Positions 43,452 through 52,505 of a stretch of DNA of 64,000 bases are shown here, one piece after another (positions within the stretch are counted from its first letter, which is position 1; every line of letters starts with the position of its first letter). Below the pieces are notes generated by a model. That model did not search any database, was not told where the DNA came from, and saw only the letters and a program-made list of their open reading frames with translations. Made by a program: the position numbers and the translations under genes. The stretch comes from JBLNDJ01 sp050261515 (GTDB lineage: Bacteria; Acidobacteriota; Terriglobia; Bryobacterales; Bryobacteraceae), in the NCBI GenBank assembly GCA_050261515.1, contig JBLNDJ010000021.1, positions 124,001 through 188,000 of the forward strand, written 5' to 3'.

Positions 43452-44038
43452 GCTGCTCGCCCTTTGATCTCAAGGATTATTTTTTCGGCGAACTGAGCGC
43501 GCCGGAGCGCGACGCGATCTCGGCGCATCTTCAAGGCTGCGCCGCCTGCCGCGAGGAACTGGACCGGATCCAATTGACCGGCGTCTCGCTGCGCGCGGCC
43601 GTGGTCGACGAAGAGCCGCCGCGGCGGATCGCGTTCGTCTCCGACAACGTTTTCAAGCCGCGCTGGTGGCACTCGCTGTGGAACTCGGCTCCGCGTCTCG
43701 GCTTCGCCTCGGCCGCGATGCTGGCCGCCGCGATCGTGGTTCACGGCTTCGCCGTGCGCCCGGCGCAGCAGCCGGCCGCAACGCCGGTGGACGCCGCGGC
43801 AGTCGAGGCGCGAGTGAACGCGGAAGTCGCGCGCCGGGTCGATACGGCCGTCCGGGCGGCGGTTGCCGAAAGCGAAGCGAGGCAGGCGAAAAAGGCCGGC
43901 GAGATGGTGGAGGCCGTGCGGCGCGACCTCGAGTTCCAGCGGAGCGCGGACCGCGTGGCGTTCCAGGAAGTCCTCACGGTCATGCAGAAGAAGTACAACG
44001 TGCTGCTGGTCGCCAGCAACGAACTGGGAGGCCGCTGA
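43448..44038 (+). CDS. Membrane anti-sigma factor with zf-HC2 domain
   Basis: 196 aa. The N-terminal zinc-binding anti-sigma domain has HxxxCxxC (HLQGCAACREEL, about residues 28-39). A transmembrane helix lies at about residues 79-99 (GFASAAMLAAAIVVHGFAV). The C-terminal periplasmic part is a long Ala/Glu/Arg-rich coiled coil (EARVNAEVARRVDTAVRAAV to FQEVLTVMQKKYN). It should sequester the upstream sigma factor and release it on an envelope signal. It is coupled on both sides (4-nt overlap, then TGATG). Confidence 0.85.
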   Translation: MSCSPFDLKDYFFGELSAPERDAISAHLQGCAACREELDRIQLTGVSLRAAVVDEEPPRRIAFVSDNVFKPRWWHSLWNSAPRLGFASAAMLAAAIVVHGFAVRPAQQPAATPVDAAAVEARVNAEVARRVDTAVRAAVAESEARQAKKAGEMVEAVRRDLEFQRSADRVAFQEVLTVMQKKYNVLLVASNELGGR

Positions 44039-44577
44039 TGCGCCGCCTGCTGGCCACGCTCGCGCTGGCCGCGCTCGCGCTCGCCGCGCAACGTCCCGCC
44101 GTTGTCACGCGCGAGGAGATGACAACGGTTGAAAAGTACGTGGACCGTTCCATCCGGGGACTCAACGTGGACGACCCGTTTGACCTGCTCGGCTTCACGC
44201 GCGGCGTTTACCTGCCCGGCTACGGAGTCGTGTTCACTGCCGAGGTGAACCTGGTGGTCACCCCGATCACGCCGTTTCACCAGGCGCCGGTGGGTTCGCA
44301 ACTGGAGCGGCTGCACCAGAAGAAACTTCAGCGCATAAAGGTGGTCAGAGAACTTATGCGGGACTCGCTGGTGGAGGCCGCGGCCACGCTCGACCCGGTG
44401 CCCGCCAACGAAAAAGTCGTCTTCGGAATGACTCTGTTCTACCGCGCCTTCGAGATCCGCCAAGGACTGCCCGGCCAGATCATCATGCAGGCGCCCAAGC
44501 AGAAGCTGCTCGACTACAAGGCGAACCGGATCGGCAAAGAGCAGCTCGAGGCGGCGATTCAGGTTCAGGAGTTGTAG
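44038..44577 (+). CDS. Small exported protein, unknown, in the sigma/secretion operon
   Basis: 179 aa. A signal peptide (RRLLATLALAALALAAQ) precedes a mature domain of mixed alpha/beta: TREEMTTVEKYVDRSIRGL, VYLPGYGVVFTAEVNLVV and VVFGMTLFYRAFEIRQGLP. The ATG overlaps the anti-sigma stop by one base (TGATG). It sits between anti-sigma and GspE genes, so it may be a periplasmic modulator of the anti-sigma factor or an accessory secretion protein. Family not recognised. Confidence 0.65.
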   Translation: MRRLLATLALAALALAAQRPAVVTREEMTTVEKYVDRSIRGLNVDDPFDLLGFTRGVYLPGYGVVFTAEVNLVVTPITPFHQAPVGSQLERLHQKKLQRIKVVRELMRDSLVEAAATLDPVPANEKVVFGMTLFYRAFEIRQGLPGQIIMQAPKQKLLDYKANRIGKEQLEAAIQVQEL

Positions 44578-44616
44578 GGGCGCGCGTATGGAAGCTGGAA
44601 GCTGGAAGGCCGCGGC

Positions 44617-46254
44617 ATGAGACTTGGCGAGATCCTGATCGAGCGGCGGCTCATCGGGCAGGAGGATCTCGAGCGCGCGCTCGAGATACAACGCGAGCGC
44701 GACGAGAAGATCGGCAAGATTCTGATCGACCTCGGCTTCGTGGCTACGCGCGATGTGATCGCGGCGCTTTCGGATCAGCTTGAAATTCCGGTCGCTACGC
44801 TTGAAGGCACGCCGCCGGTGGCTCCCGAGCTTGAAGGACTCGCTCCGCGCTTCATGCGGCAGTGCCGGTTCGTGCCGGCCGCAATTCAGGATTCCACGCT
44901 GGCGATCGCGATGGCCGATCCGCTCGATTTCGAGACGCTCTCGGCCGTGCGCGGCTTCACGGGCATGAAGGTCGAGGCGCAGCTTGCGAGCGAACAGGAA
45001 ATCCTCGACGCCATCGATAAATATTACGGCGAGCAGGAAAAGCAGAGCGCCGAACTCGAGGGCCGCGAGGGCGAGGCCCAGGAAGACCTCGAACAGCTTC
45101 GAGACATGGCGAGCGAGGCGCCGGTCATCCGCCTCGTGAACGCCATGATCGCGCAGGCCGTCGAGAAGCGCGCGAGCGACATACACATCGAGCCGTTCGA
45201 GAAGGAATTCCGCATCCGCTACCGCGTGGACGGGGTGCTCTACAACCAGGAACCGCCGCCGCGCGAATTGAAGGCCGCCATCATCTCGCGCGTGAAGCTG
45301 ATGGCCAAGCTCAACATCGCCGAGCGGCGGCTGCCGCAAGACGGCCGCATCAAAATCAAAGTCCTCGGCCGCGAGGTCGACCTGCGCGTCTCGACGCTTC
45401 CCACGCTTTACGGCGAAAGCGTCGTCATGCGCCTGCTCGACCGCTCGGCGGGCGATTTCTACGATCTCACCAGCCTCGGCTTCGACGAATGGATGCTCGA
45501 GCGCATGCAGCACTACACCTCGCTGCCGCACGGCATCCTGCTCGTCACAGGGCCCACCGGCAGCGGCAAATCGACCACGCTTTATTCGGCGCTCAAACGC
45601 ATCAACCTGCCCGATAAAAAGATCATCACGATCGAAGACCCGGTCGAATACCAGATGGACGGGATCAACCAGATCCACGTGAATCCGCAGATCGGCCTCA
45701 CGTTTGCCGCCGGCCTGCGCCACATCGTGCGCCAGGACCCGGACGTCATCATGGTCGGAGAGATCCGCGACCGCGAGACGGCCGACATCGCGATCCGGTC
45801 CGCGCTCACCGGCCACTTCGTGTTCTCGACGCTGCACACGAACGACGCCCCGAGCGCCATCACGCGCCTGGTGGATATGGGGGTCGAAGAATACCTGATC
45901 AGCTCGACGGTAGTGGCCGTGCTCGCGCAGCGCCTGGTGCGCGTGATCTGCCCGAAGTGCAAGGTCGAAGACGGGATGCGCATCGCGCCCGACGGCTCGA
46001 AGGTGCGGTCGTTCAAGGGCGCGGGGTGCGAGGCATGCTTCGGCTCGGGCTACACGGGCCGGCTCGGCATTTTCGAGCTGATGGAACTGAACGAAGAGCT
46101 GCGCAACCTGATTCTGGCGAAGTCGGACGCGGCTACGCTGACGGCCGCGGCGCGCCGCAACGGCATGCGCACGCTGCGCGAGGACGGCTGGCTCAAGGTT
46201 TCCACGGGCCAGACGTCGGCCGATGAAGTGTTGCGCGTGACGCAGGAGTTCTGA
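44617..46254 (+). CDS. gspE: Type II secretion / pilus assembly ATPase GspE
   Basis: 545 aa. An N-terminal T2SSE_N domain covers about residues 1-140 (MRLGEILIERRLIGQEDLER). The ATPase core has Walker A GPTGSGKST with K318, the Asp and His boxes (IVRQDPDVIMVGEIRDRETA; LHTNDAPSAITRL), and a zinc tetracysteine pair (CPKCKVEDG...CEACFGSG) near residue 450-475. It powers pseudopilus assembly from the cytoplasm. It is 39 nt downstream of the unknown exported gene; the gap holds a short GAAGCTGGAAG repeat. Confidence 0.92.
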   Translation: MRLGEILIERRLIGQEDLERALEIQRERDEKIGKILIDLGFVATRDVIAALSDQLEIPVATLEGTPPVAPELEGLAPRFMRQCRFVPAAIQDSTLAIAMADPLDFETLSAVRGFTGMKVEAQLASEQEILDAIDKYYGEQEKQSAELEGREGEAQEDLEQLRDMASEAPVIRLVNAMIAQAVEKRASDIHIEPFEKEFRIRYRVDGVLYNQEPPPRELKAAIISRVKLMAKLNIAERRLPQDGRIKIKVLGREVDLRVSTLPTLYGESVVMRLLDRSAGDFYDLTSLGFDEWMLERMQHYTSLPHGILLVTGPTGSGKSTTLYSALKRINLPDKKIITIEDPVEYQMDGINQIHVNPQIGLTFAAGLRHIVRQDPDVIMVGEIRDRETADIAIRSALTGHFVFSTLHTNDAPSAITRLVDMGVEEYLISSTVVAVLAQRLVRVICPKCKVEDGMRIAPDGSKVRSFKGAGCEACFGSGYTGRLGIFELMELNEELRNLILAKSDAATLTAAARRNGMRTLREDGWLKVSTGQTSADEVLRVTQEF

Positions 46255-46255
46255 T

Positions 46256-47467
46256 TTGGCGGCGACCTTCCACTTTCGCGCGGTCGCTCCGGACGGCAAG
46301 CTCCGCACCGGCACGCTGACGGGCGAGACGGACAAGGCAGTCGCGCGCGAGCTGCGCAACCAGGGGCTCACGCCGGTCTACGTCGGCGTCGCGCCGTCCA
46401 AAGGCTTCCAACTAAAGCTGCCCTCCTTCACGCGCGGCAAGCGGCGCGACATCCTGTTTTTCACGCAGGAGCTTTCCACCCTGCTGAATGCGGGCGTGCC
46501 GCTTGACCGCGCTCTTTCGATAACCAGCGAGCTGACCGAGCGGCCCGGGTTCCGCTTCATCGTGCTCGATGTGCTTCGGATTCTGAAGGGCGGCCGTACG
46601 CTCGCCGACAGCCTCGGCGCGCACCCCGAGTATTTCTCGAACCTGTACGTGAACATTGTGCGGGCGGGCGAGGCGAGCGGCTCGCTGGGGACGGTGTTCG
46701 AGCGGCTGGCGGGGTTCGAGCGCACGCGCGACGACTTGCGCAGCTACATCATCTCGTCGATGATCTACCCGGCGCTGCTGCTGATGGTGGGGCTCGGCTC
46801 GGTCCTGGTGCTGCTGAATTTCGTGGTGCCGAAATTCGCGCAGGTGTTCCAGGAATCGCGCATGCGGATGCCGCTGCCGACGCAGATCATGCTCGAGGCG
46901 AGCGCGTTCCTTCGCGGCTATGGGCTCGTCATTCTCGGCGGCATCGCCGTTGCGGTGACGGCCGCGGTGAGCTACATACGGACGCCGGGCGGACGCATCT
47001 GGTGGGACGCGTTCCGGCTCCGGCTGCCCCTGCTCGGCGATGCGCTCCGCAAATCGGAGACGTCGCGGTTCGCGCGCGCGATGGAGACGCTGGTAGCCAA
47101 CAACGTGCCGCTCGTGCAGTCGCTGGCGATCGCGGCGGCGATTCTGAACAACAAGAAGATCGCCGGCTCGCTCGACACGGTGGCGCAGGGAGTCAAGCGC
47201 GGCGAAGGGCTGGCGGCGCCGCTCAAGCGCACGGGGCAGTTCCCGGTGCTGGCGGGCCATCTGCTGAGCGTCGGCGAGGAAACCGGGCGGCTCGACCAGA
47301 TGTTCGCCCGCATGGCCGATATTTACGAGAACGATACGCGCGCCGCGATCAAGCGCTTCACCGCGCTGTTCGAGCCGCTGATCATTCTCGTGATGGGCAT
47401 AATGGTAGGTCTCCTGATCCTGAGCATGCTGCTAGCGATCACGAGCATTAACGAAGTGGCGGTGTGA
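46256..47467 (+). CDS. gspF: Type II secretion inner-membrane platform protein GspF
   Basis: 403 aa. TTG start with AGGAG 8 nt upstream, 1 nt after the gspE stop. Two T2SSF repeats: the first around FFTQELSTLLNAGVPLDRAL, the second around SRFARAMETLVANNVPLVQS, each followed by G-E-x-T/S-G motifs (GEASGSLG; GEETGRLD). Three transmembrane segments include ALLLMVGLGSVLVLLNFVV and the last LIILVMGIMVGLLILSMLL. It couples the ATPase to the pseudopilus. Confidence 0.92.
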   Translation: MAATFHFRAVAPDGKLRTGTLTGETDKAVARELRNQGLTPVYVGVAPSKGFQLKLPSFTRGKRRDILFFTQELSTLLNAGVPLDRALSITSELTERPGFRFIVLDVLRILKGGRTLADSLGAHPEYFSNLYVNIVRAGEASGSLGTVFERLAGFERTRDDLRSYIISSMIYPALLLMVGLGSVLVLLNFVVPKFAQVFQESRMRMPLPTQIMLEASAFLRGYGLVILGGIAVAVTAAVSYIRTPGGRIWWDAFRLRLPLLGDALRKSETSRFARAMETLVANNVPLVQSLAIAAAILNNKKIAGSLDTVAQGVKRGEGLAAPLKRTGQFPVLAGHLLSVGEETGRLDQMFARMADIYENDTRAAIKRFTALFEPLIILVMGIMVGLLILSMLLAITSINEVAV

Positions 47468-47468
47468 C

Positions 47469-47900
47469 ATGAGAAACCGGAAACGACGCCAGGCAGGCGT
47501 GACCCTCATCGAGATGCTGGTGGTGGTGACCATCATCGCGCTGTTCGCGGCGCTGGTGGCGCCCCGTATGCTGCGCCGCGCCGACACGGCCCGTTCGGCC
47601 GCCGCGCGCGCGCAGATCAATGCCTTCATGACCGCGCTCGGCGCCTACAAGCTCGACACGGGCGTGTTCCCCACCACCGAGCAGGGCTTGCAGGCGCTGC
47701 GCACCCTGCCCTCGGGCGTCAACCAGTGGCAGGGGCCCTACCTGCCGGCCGATATCCCAAGCGATCCCTGGGGCCGCGCCTATATCTACAAGTATCCGGG
47801 CGAACACGGCGACGAGCCCGATGTCATCTCCTATGGCCAGGACGGACAGCCCGGAGGAGAGGGCACCGACGCCGATATCGTGAGCTGGAAATCGCAGTGA
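47469..47900 (+). CDS. gspG: Major pseudopilin GspG
   Basis: 143 aa. Prepilin leader MRNRKRRQAG, then VTLIEMLVVVTIIALFAAL, with cleavage after Gly10 and Glu at +5. Diagnostic GspG sequences are FPTTEQGLQALRTLP and WGRAYIYKYPGEHGDEP. It forms the pseudopilus shaft. The stop overlaps the probable GTG of the next pseudopilin. Confidence 0.93.
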   Translation: MRNRKRRQAGVTLIEMLVVVTIIALFAALVAPRMLRRADTARSAAARAQINAFMTALGAYKLDTGVFPTTEQGLQALRTLPSGVNQWQGPYLPADIPSDPWGRAYIYKYPGEHGDEPDVISYGQDGQPGGEGTDADIVSWKSQ

Positions 47901-48466
47901 AGCGGGGCAGGATGTTATCCTGCGCGCCGGCCGGCAGCCGGCGCCCGGGAGGGGTGAAGAACCCGCCGCAGGTTTGGCAGCCTGCCCCAGAAACCGGCGT
48001 GACTCTGATCGAGATGCTAATCGTCGTCTCGCTCATCGGCCTGCTTGCCGGCATCACCTTCCCGTCGGTCAGCTCCGGCCTCGAGACACTGCGGCTCAAC
48101 GAGGCTGCGAGCGGGATCGTCAACTTCTTCAACGACGCGCTGATCCAGGCCGACCGGCGCGAGCAGGCCGTAGAGATCTCGATTTCGAGAACGGACCGGA
48201 CACTCACGATGCGCTCGCCCGATTCCAAGACCGAAAAGAAGCTCGATCTGCCGAAGGGCATCTCGATCGCAGGCATTCTGCCCGAGCAGGAAGAGGACGC
48301 CGGGGATGACGCGCCGCCCCGCCGGTTCATGGTCTACCCCGGCGGCGCGGTCCCGGCCGCCGGCGTCGATCTCGTGAACGGGAAAGGCGCGCACCGCATC
48401 GTGCGCGTGGACCCGATCACGGGCGTTCCGCGCATCGAGAAGCCCGCCGATCCGGCCAGGAAGTAA
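47897..48466 (+). CDS. gspH: Minor pseudopilin GspH-like
   Basis: 189 aa from GTG 47897 (GTGA overlap with gspG). The prepilin site is ETG followed by VTLIEMLIVVSLIGLLAGI, giving an unusually long leader of about 34 residues; alternative starts are ATG 47912 and GTG 47954 (leader about 15). The leader codons run through palindromic repeat DNA, suggesting the gene start was invaded by a repeat. The soluble domain includes LNEAASGIVNFFNDALIQAD. It is placed as GspH by order after gspG and the GspH-like helix; FimT-like is an equal name. Confidence 0.75.
   Translation: MKRGRMLSCAPAGSRRPGGVKNPPQVWQPAPETGVTLIEMLIVVSLIGLLAGITFPSVSSGLETLRLNEAASGIVNFFNDALIQADRREQAVEISISRTDRTLTMRSPDSKTEKKLDLPKGISIAGILPEQEEDAGDDAPPRRFMVYPGGAVPAAGVDLVNGKGAHRIVRVDPITGVPRIEKPADPARK
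47903..47990. repeat. REP-like palindromic DNA at the gspG/gspH junction
   Basis: GCAGGAT/ATCCTGC with a GTT loop (47908-47924), then GCCGGCCGGCAGCCGGC and a further GGCAGCCTGCC palindrome near 47977-47987. Such GGCAGG/CCTGCC units resemble those at 42819-42852. The sequence is read as the leader of the GspH-like protein. Confidence 0.5.
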
Positions 48467-48469
48467 CTC

Positions 48470-48898
48470 ATGCGGCGGCAGCGCGGTTTCACGCTTCTCG
48501 AAATGCTGGTCGCGACGACGATCATGGGCATCGCTGTCGTCGCGCTGCTCGCGAACCTTTCCACGTCCATGCGCAATGGCGCCAGGCTCTCCGACTACGA
48601 TCGCGCCGCCGTGCTCGCGCGCGCCAAGATGGACGAGCTGCTGCTCGACCGTAACCTTCCCCTGTTCGCCGCACTCGCGGGAACCTTCGAGCCGGCGGTC
48701 ACAGGCGGCGCCGAGGCCGGGTGGAAGGCGCGCGTGACGCCGTTCGAAATGCTTCCGGGAGCCCGCCAGGGAAGCCTGGTGCTCGAGCGGCTCGAGCTGG
48801 AGGTCTGGTGGGGACCCGGCGAGCACAAACGCACCCTCACGCTCGAGGGCTACCGGCAGGCCATACTGCCGGCCGGAGGCGCGGCCGAAACGCCATGA
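48470..48898 (+). CDS. gspI: Minor pseudopilin GspI-like
   Basis: 142 aa. Leader MRRQRG, then FTLLEMLVATTIMGIAVVALL; the GFTLLE(M/V)LVA form and short domain with RAKMDELLLDRNL fit GspI. It would sit in the tip complex with GspJ and GspK. Starts 3 nt after the gspH-like stop and overlaps the next gene by 4 nt. Confidence 0.8.
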   Translation: MRRQRGFTLLEMLVATTIMGIAVVALLANLSTSMRNGARLSDYDRAAVLARAKMDELLLDRNLPLFAALAGTFEPAVTGGAEAGWKARVTPFEMLPGARQGSLVLERLELEVWWGPGEHKRTLTLEGYRQAILPAGGAAETP

Positions 48899-49626
48899 GA
48901 ACCGGAAGCAGAGGCGTGACCCTGATCGAGATGCTGATCGCCGTGTCCCTGCTCAGCATTCTCACGGTGGGGCTTGCGCTGGTGCTGCGCGTGGGCCTCA
49001 GCGCGCTCGATAAGGTCAACGCGAAGCTGATGGCGAACCGCCGCGCCGCGAGCGTGCAGCGCATTCTGCGCAGCGAAATCGAAAGCTTCATCCCGGCGAC
49101 CGGAGTGTGCCCGGGCGCGCCCGGCATCCCGCCGTCGAAGATCGCGTTCTTCGACGGGCGGCCGGATTCGATGCGGCTCGTCTCGAGCTATTCGCTCCAG
49201 GAAGCCGCCCGCGGGGCTCCGCGGATTCTGGAGTTCCATGTCATCCCGGGCGAACAGGACAAGGGCGTGCGGCTGATCGTGAACGAGACGATCTATGCCG
49301 GTCCGCTGAGCACGCTGGGCATGTGCCTGGGCGTCCTGCCCGATCCCGAAACGGGCCGCACGCGCCCGCGCTTCGCGCCGATCGAAGCCGGCTCGCGCTC
49401 ATTCGTGCTGGCCGACCGGCTGGCGTACTGCCGCTTCAGCTACCGCCGCGCGCTGCCTCCGCCCGCCCTCGAGCAGTGGCTCCCGGCCTGGATCTTCCCG
49501 GACTGGCCCACGGCGGTGCGGGTGGATATGGCGCCGCTCGAACCCGACAGCACGCGCGTGCCGCTGGTCACCGCCACGGTGCCGATCCGCGTGAACCGCC
49601 AGCCCATGGTGTCCTATGCGGACTGA
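48895..49626 (+). CDS. gspJ: Minor pseudopilin GspJ-like
   Basis: 243 aa. Leader MRTGSRG, then VTLIEMLIAVSLLSILTVGL. The larger beta-rich globular domain (about 200 residues) and position between gspI and gspK support GspJ. It starts at ATG 48895 by ATGA overlap and ends 11 nt inside the GspK gene. Two cysteines (TGVCPGAPG; GMCLGVLP) may form a disulfide. Confidence 0.78.
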   Translation: MRTGSRGVTLIEMLIAVSLLSILTVGLALVLRVGLSALDKVNAKLMANRRAASVQRILRSEIESFIPATGVCPGAPGIPPSKIAFFDGRPDSMRLVSSYSLQEAARGAPRILEFHVIPGEQDKGVRLIVNETIYAGPLSTLGMCLGVLPDPETGRTRPRFAPIEAGSRSFVLADRLAYCRFSYRRALPPPALEQWLPAWIFPDWPTAVRVDMAPLEPDSTRVPLVTATVPIRVNRQPMVSYAD

Positions 49627-50602
49627 GAGGGCGCGCAGGCGCGGCGGCGCGCTGCTGGCCGTGCTCTGGCTCACGGCCGCGCTTTCCGCCATTGCCTTTT
49701 CGGTCGCCAGCACCGTGCGCAGTGAAACCGGACGCACCACGTCGTCCATCGAACGCCTCAAGGCCGAATACCTGGCCTCCGGGGCCGTCGAGCGCGCGCT
49801 GGTTTACATGCAGTGGGGCCAGGCGAACAAGAATCCCGACGGCACGCCCCGCTTTGAGCCCGGCCAGACGCGGCTCGAGCTGGAATTTCCCGCCGGGCAC
49901 GCCCGCGTGGACATCCTGCCCGAATTCGCCAAAATGAACGTGAATTCATCGCGGCCCGAAGACCTGCTCCGCCTGCTGCTGGCGCTCGGCGTGGAGCCGG
50001 GCCGGGCCAATGAGATAGCGGCCGCGATCGTGGACTGGCGCACGCCGCATCCGCCCGAAGCCGCCACGCTGTTCGATCAGTATTATTTGTCGCGCAATCC
50101 GTCTTTTCAGGCCCGTCATGCGTCCTTTGAAGAGATCGAGGAACTGCTGTTTGTGAAAGGCATAACGCCCGAGTTGTTCTACGGCTCCTACGAACGCGAC
50201 AAGGAAGGCCGCCTGACGCCGCGCGGCGGGCTGCGGGACTGCCTTTCCGTCTACGGTTCGGCCGGGCGTGTGGATGCGAACGCGGCCGATCCGGCAGTGC
50301 TCGCGGCCGTAGGACTCACGCCGGAGTCGATCGCCGCGCTCGTCGAGATGAGGCGCGTCAGGCCCTTCCGCAACATGAACGAGCTGGCCGCATTCGGACA
50401 CGACGCGCCGGGCTTCGAGCGCCTGTCGGTGGGCGGAACCGGCGTGTTCACAATTCGCGCCACCGCGCAGCCCAGGCTTCAGAACGGGTCGCTCTCGGAT
50501 GCGCGGCGCTCGGTCGCGGCTATGGTCAAATTCCTCGATCCGGCGAAATTTCAGGAGCCGTATCACGTGCTGCGCTGGTACGGCAACGTGTGGGTGGAAT
50601 AG
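49616..50602 (+). CDS. gspK: Type II secretion tip protein GspK
   Basis: 328 aa. The prepilin-like N-terminus MRTERARRRGG is followed by ALLAVLWLTAALSAIAFSVA, lacking Glu at +5, which is characteristic of GspK. It contains the two helix-hairpin-helix-type SAM-like segments (MNVNSSRPEDLLRLLLALG and VDANAADPAVLAAVGLTPES) and ASFEEIEELLFVKGITPE. It caps the pseudopilus. Start ATG 49616 lies inside the end of gspJ. Confidence 0.87.
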   Translation: MRTERARRRGGALLAVLWLTAALSAIAFSVASTVRSETGRTTSSIERLKAEYLASGAVERALVYMQWGQANKNPDGTPRFEPGQTRLELEFPAGHARVDILPEFAKMNVNSSRPEDLLRLLLALGVEPGRANEIAAAIVDWRTPHPPEAATLFDQYYLSRNPSFQARHASFEEIEELLFVKGITPELFYGSYERDKEGRLTPRGGLRDCLSVYGSAGRVDANAADPAVLAAVGLTPESIAALVEMRRVRPFRNMNELAAFGHDAPGFERLSVGGTGVFTIRATAQPRLQNGSLSDARRSVAAMVKFLDPAKFQEPYHVLRWYGNVWVE

Positions 50603-50604
50603 GC

Positions 50605-51915
50605 GTGAACCTGCTCGAAGCGCGCAAACTGCTGGCCATCGGCTCCGGTGTTGGGATCGAGATCGGAAGCGAAGACCTCACCGTCGCGGCCGTGCGCGCG
50701 CGGCCCTCCGGAGCGCGCCTGCTCGGCTCGGCCACCATCGCGGGTTTCCGCGGCCGCGCCGCCGCCGAGTGGGGCGCCATCTACTCCGATTTCCTCAAAC
50801 GCGCCGGTGCGGGCCACCTTTCGGCTACCGTGCTGCTGCCGCGCCACGAAGTGATCGTGCGGCTGCTGTCGATGCCCGGCGTGGCGGACCGCGATCTTGC
50901 GGCGGCCATCGAGTTTCAGATCGATTCACTGCATCCGTTCCCCGAGGGACAGGCCGTCTACGCGCACGCGCGGATGGGTGAGGGAGGCGCGGTGCTGGTT
51001 GCCATCGCGCGCCGCGACACGCTCGACCGCTACGTCGCCCTGTTCGCCGAGGCGGGTGTAAAGGTTTCCTCGTTCACGTTCTCGGGCGCCGTGCTGCACT
51101 CGGCCGCGCGGCTGGTGACGCGGCCTCCGGCGGGCGGCTTCGTGAGCTTCCTTGAAAAGGACGGAGCGCTCGAAGCCTATGGCGAAAGCGGCGCTCGCGC
51201 GATTTTTTCCGCGACGTTCGACGCCCCGCGCGAGCGCGCCGTGGAACTGGCCGCCTCCGAGTTGCGCCTGGAGCCCGGCTTCGAGCCGATCGAGACCACC
51301 GCGCTGCTGCCCGCACCCAAAGGCGCGCCCCAGGAATTCGATTTTTCCCGCAACGCACTGGCGTACGCGGCGGCGCTGGCCGGGGCCTGTCCCCGGCTCG
51401 CGCTGCCCGTGAACCTGCTGCCGAAGGAATTCCGCGTTTCGAACTCGCGAGTGATGTACGTGCCGGCAGCCGTGCTCGCGCTCGCGGTGGTAGCCTGCAT
51501 CGCTGCTCTCGCGGCGATCAACCCGATCGAGGACCGCCGCTACATGCGCGGGCTCGAGGCCGAGATCCGGAAGTTGGAGCCGCTCGCCAACCGCGCCGGC
51601 GCGCTCGACAAAACCATCGAGGCCACGCGCGCGCGCACGCGCCTGCTCGACGATTTTCGCAGGCACTCGAAGGCCGATCTCGAAACCCTCGAGGGCCTGA
51701 CGAAGCTCATCGAGCCGCCCGCCGTGCTCAATTCGCTCGAGCTGACGCGCAACACCGTCACCCTGGGAGGCGCCGCGGAGCAGGCTTCGGCTCTGCTGAA
51801 GCTGTTCGACGGCTCGAGCCTGCTCGAAGGATCGCGCTTTGTCGTGCCGATTACTCGCCAGGGCAAGTTCGAAGCGTTCCGCGTGCGCGCGGCGCGCAAG
51901 GGGGCCGCGCGATGA
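50605..51915 (+). CDS. gspL: GspL/PilM-like assembly protein
   Basis: 436 aa. GTG start 2 nt after the gspK stop. The N-terminal cytoplasmic half is an actin-like ATPase fold of the PilM/GspL type: GIEIGSEDLTVAAVRARP and RHEVIVRLLSMPGVADRDLAAAIEFQID. A single transmembrane helix (MYVPAAVLALAVVACIAALAA) at about residue 290-310 leads to a periplasmic PilN-like domain. It thus looks like a PilM-PilN fusion, as GspL is. It links GspE to GspM. Confidence 0.82.
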   Translation: MNLLEARKLLAIGSGVGIEIGSEDLTVAAVRARPSGARLLGSATIAGFRGRAAAEWGAIYSDFLKRAGAGHLSATVLLPRHEVIVRLLSMPGVADRDLAAAIEFQIDSLHPFPEGQAVYAHARMGEGGAVLVAIARRDTLDRYVALFAEAGVKVSSFTFSGAVLHSAARLVTRPPAGGFVSFLEKDGALEAYGESGARAIFSATFDAPRERAVELAASELRLEPGFEPIETTALLPAPKGAPQEFDFSRNALAYAAALAGACPRLALPVNLLPKEFRVSNSRVMYVPAAVLALAVVACIAALAAINPIEDRRYMRGLEAEIRKLEPLANRAGALDKTIEATRARTRLLDDFRRHSKADLETLEGLTKLIEPPAVLNSLELTRNTVTLGGAAEQASALLKLFDGSSLLEGSRFVVPITRQGKFEAFRVRAARKGAAR

Positions 51916-52505
51916 CGCTCGCGACGAGGGACAAGCGCGCGCTGGCCGGCCTGGCGGTGGCCGTTGCCGGAGTCGCGATTTTCATGGCGGTCTCGGGCGG
52001 AAGCTCGGCGCCCGCCGTCGTCGGCGCATCCGACAGCATCGCCGCGGCCGAGCGGCGCCTGGAGCGCGTCCGCCAGCTGGCCGCGAGCGTCCGGGGCAAA
52101 CAGGAGCTTCTGAAGCAGGTTTCCGCGGAGCTGGCCGCGCGAGAAAAAGGAATCATTCAGGCCCAGACGGCCGCGCAGGCGCAGGCGCAGTTGCTCGACA
52201 TCGTCCGCCGCGTGGCGAAGGAGCAAACGCCTCCGGTCGAGTTCGGAACCGTCGATCTGTCGCAGGAAGTCGCGCGGCTCGGCGAGGACTACGGCGAAGT
52301 GCGCGTCACGATTCCCTTCACCTGCCGCATCGAGGACCTGGTGAACTTTCTCGCCGACTTGTCGAAGCAGCCCGAAACGGTCTCGACCTGGGATCTGCGC
52401 GTCGCGAGCCAGGACGCCAAAAAGAAACTCATCACGGTGCGGCTCACGGTTTCCGGCGTTGTTCCGCGGCGCCTGGTGCCGGAGAAGAAAGGGCTGGCGC
52501 TGTGA
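51912..52505 (+). CDS. gspM: GspM/PilO-like protein
   Basis: 197 aa. A short cytoplasmic tail, one transmembrane helix (ALAGLAVAVAGVAIFMAVS), a coiled coil (AAAERRLERVRQLAASVRGK to AAREKGIIQAQ) and a small ferredoxin-like domain with VRVTIPFTCRIEDLVNFLAD. That is the GspM/PilO architecture. ATGA overlap with gspL and GTGA overlap with the next gene. Confidence 0.78.
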   Translation: MTLATRDKRALAGLAVAVAGVAIFMAVSGGSSAPAVVGASDSIAAAERRLERVRQLAASVRGKQELLKQVSAELAAREKGIIQAQTAAQAQAQLLDIVRRVAKEQTPPVEFGTVDLSQEVARLGEDYGEVRVTIPFTCRIEDLVNFLADLSKQPETVSTWDLRVASQDAKKKLITVRLTVSGVVPRRLVPEKKGLAL

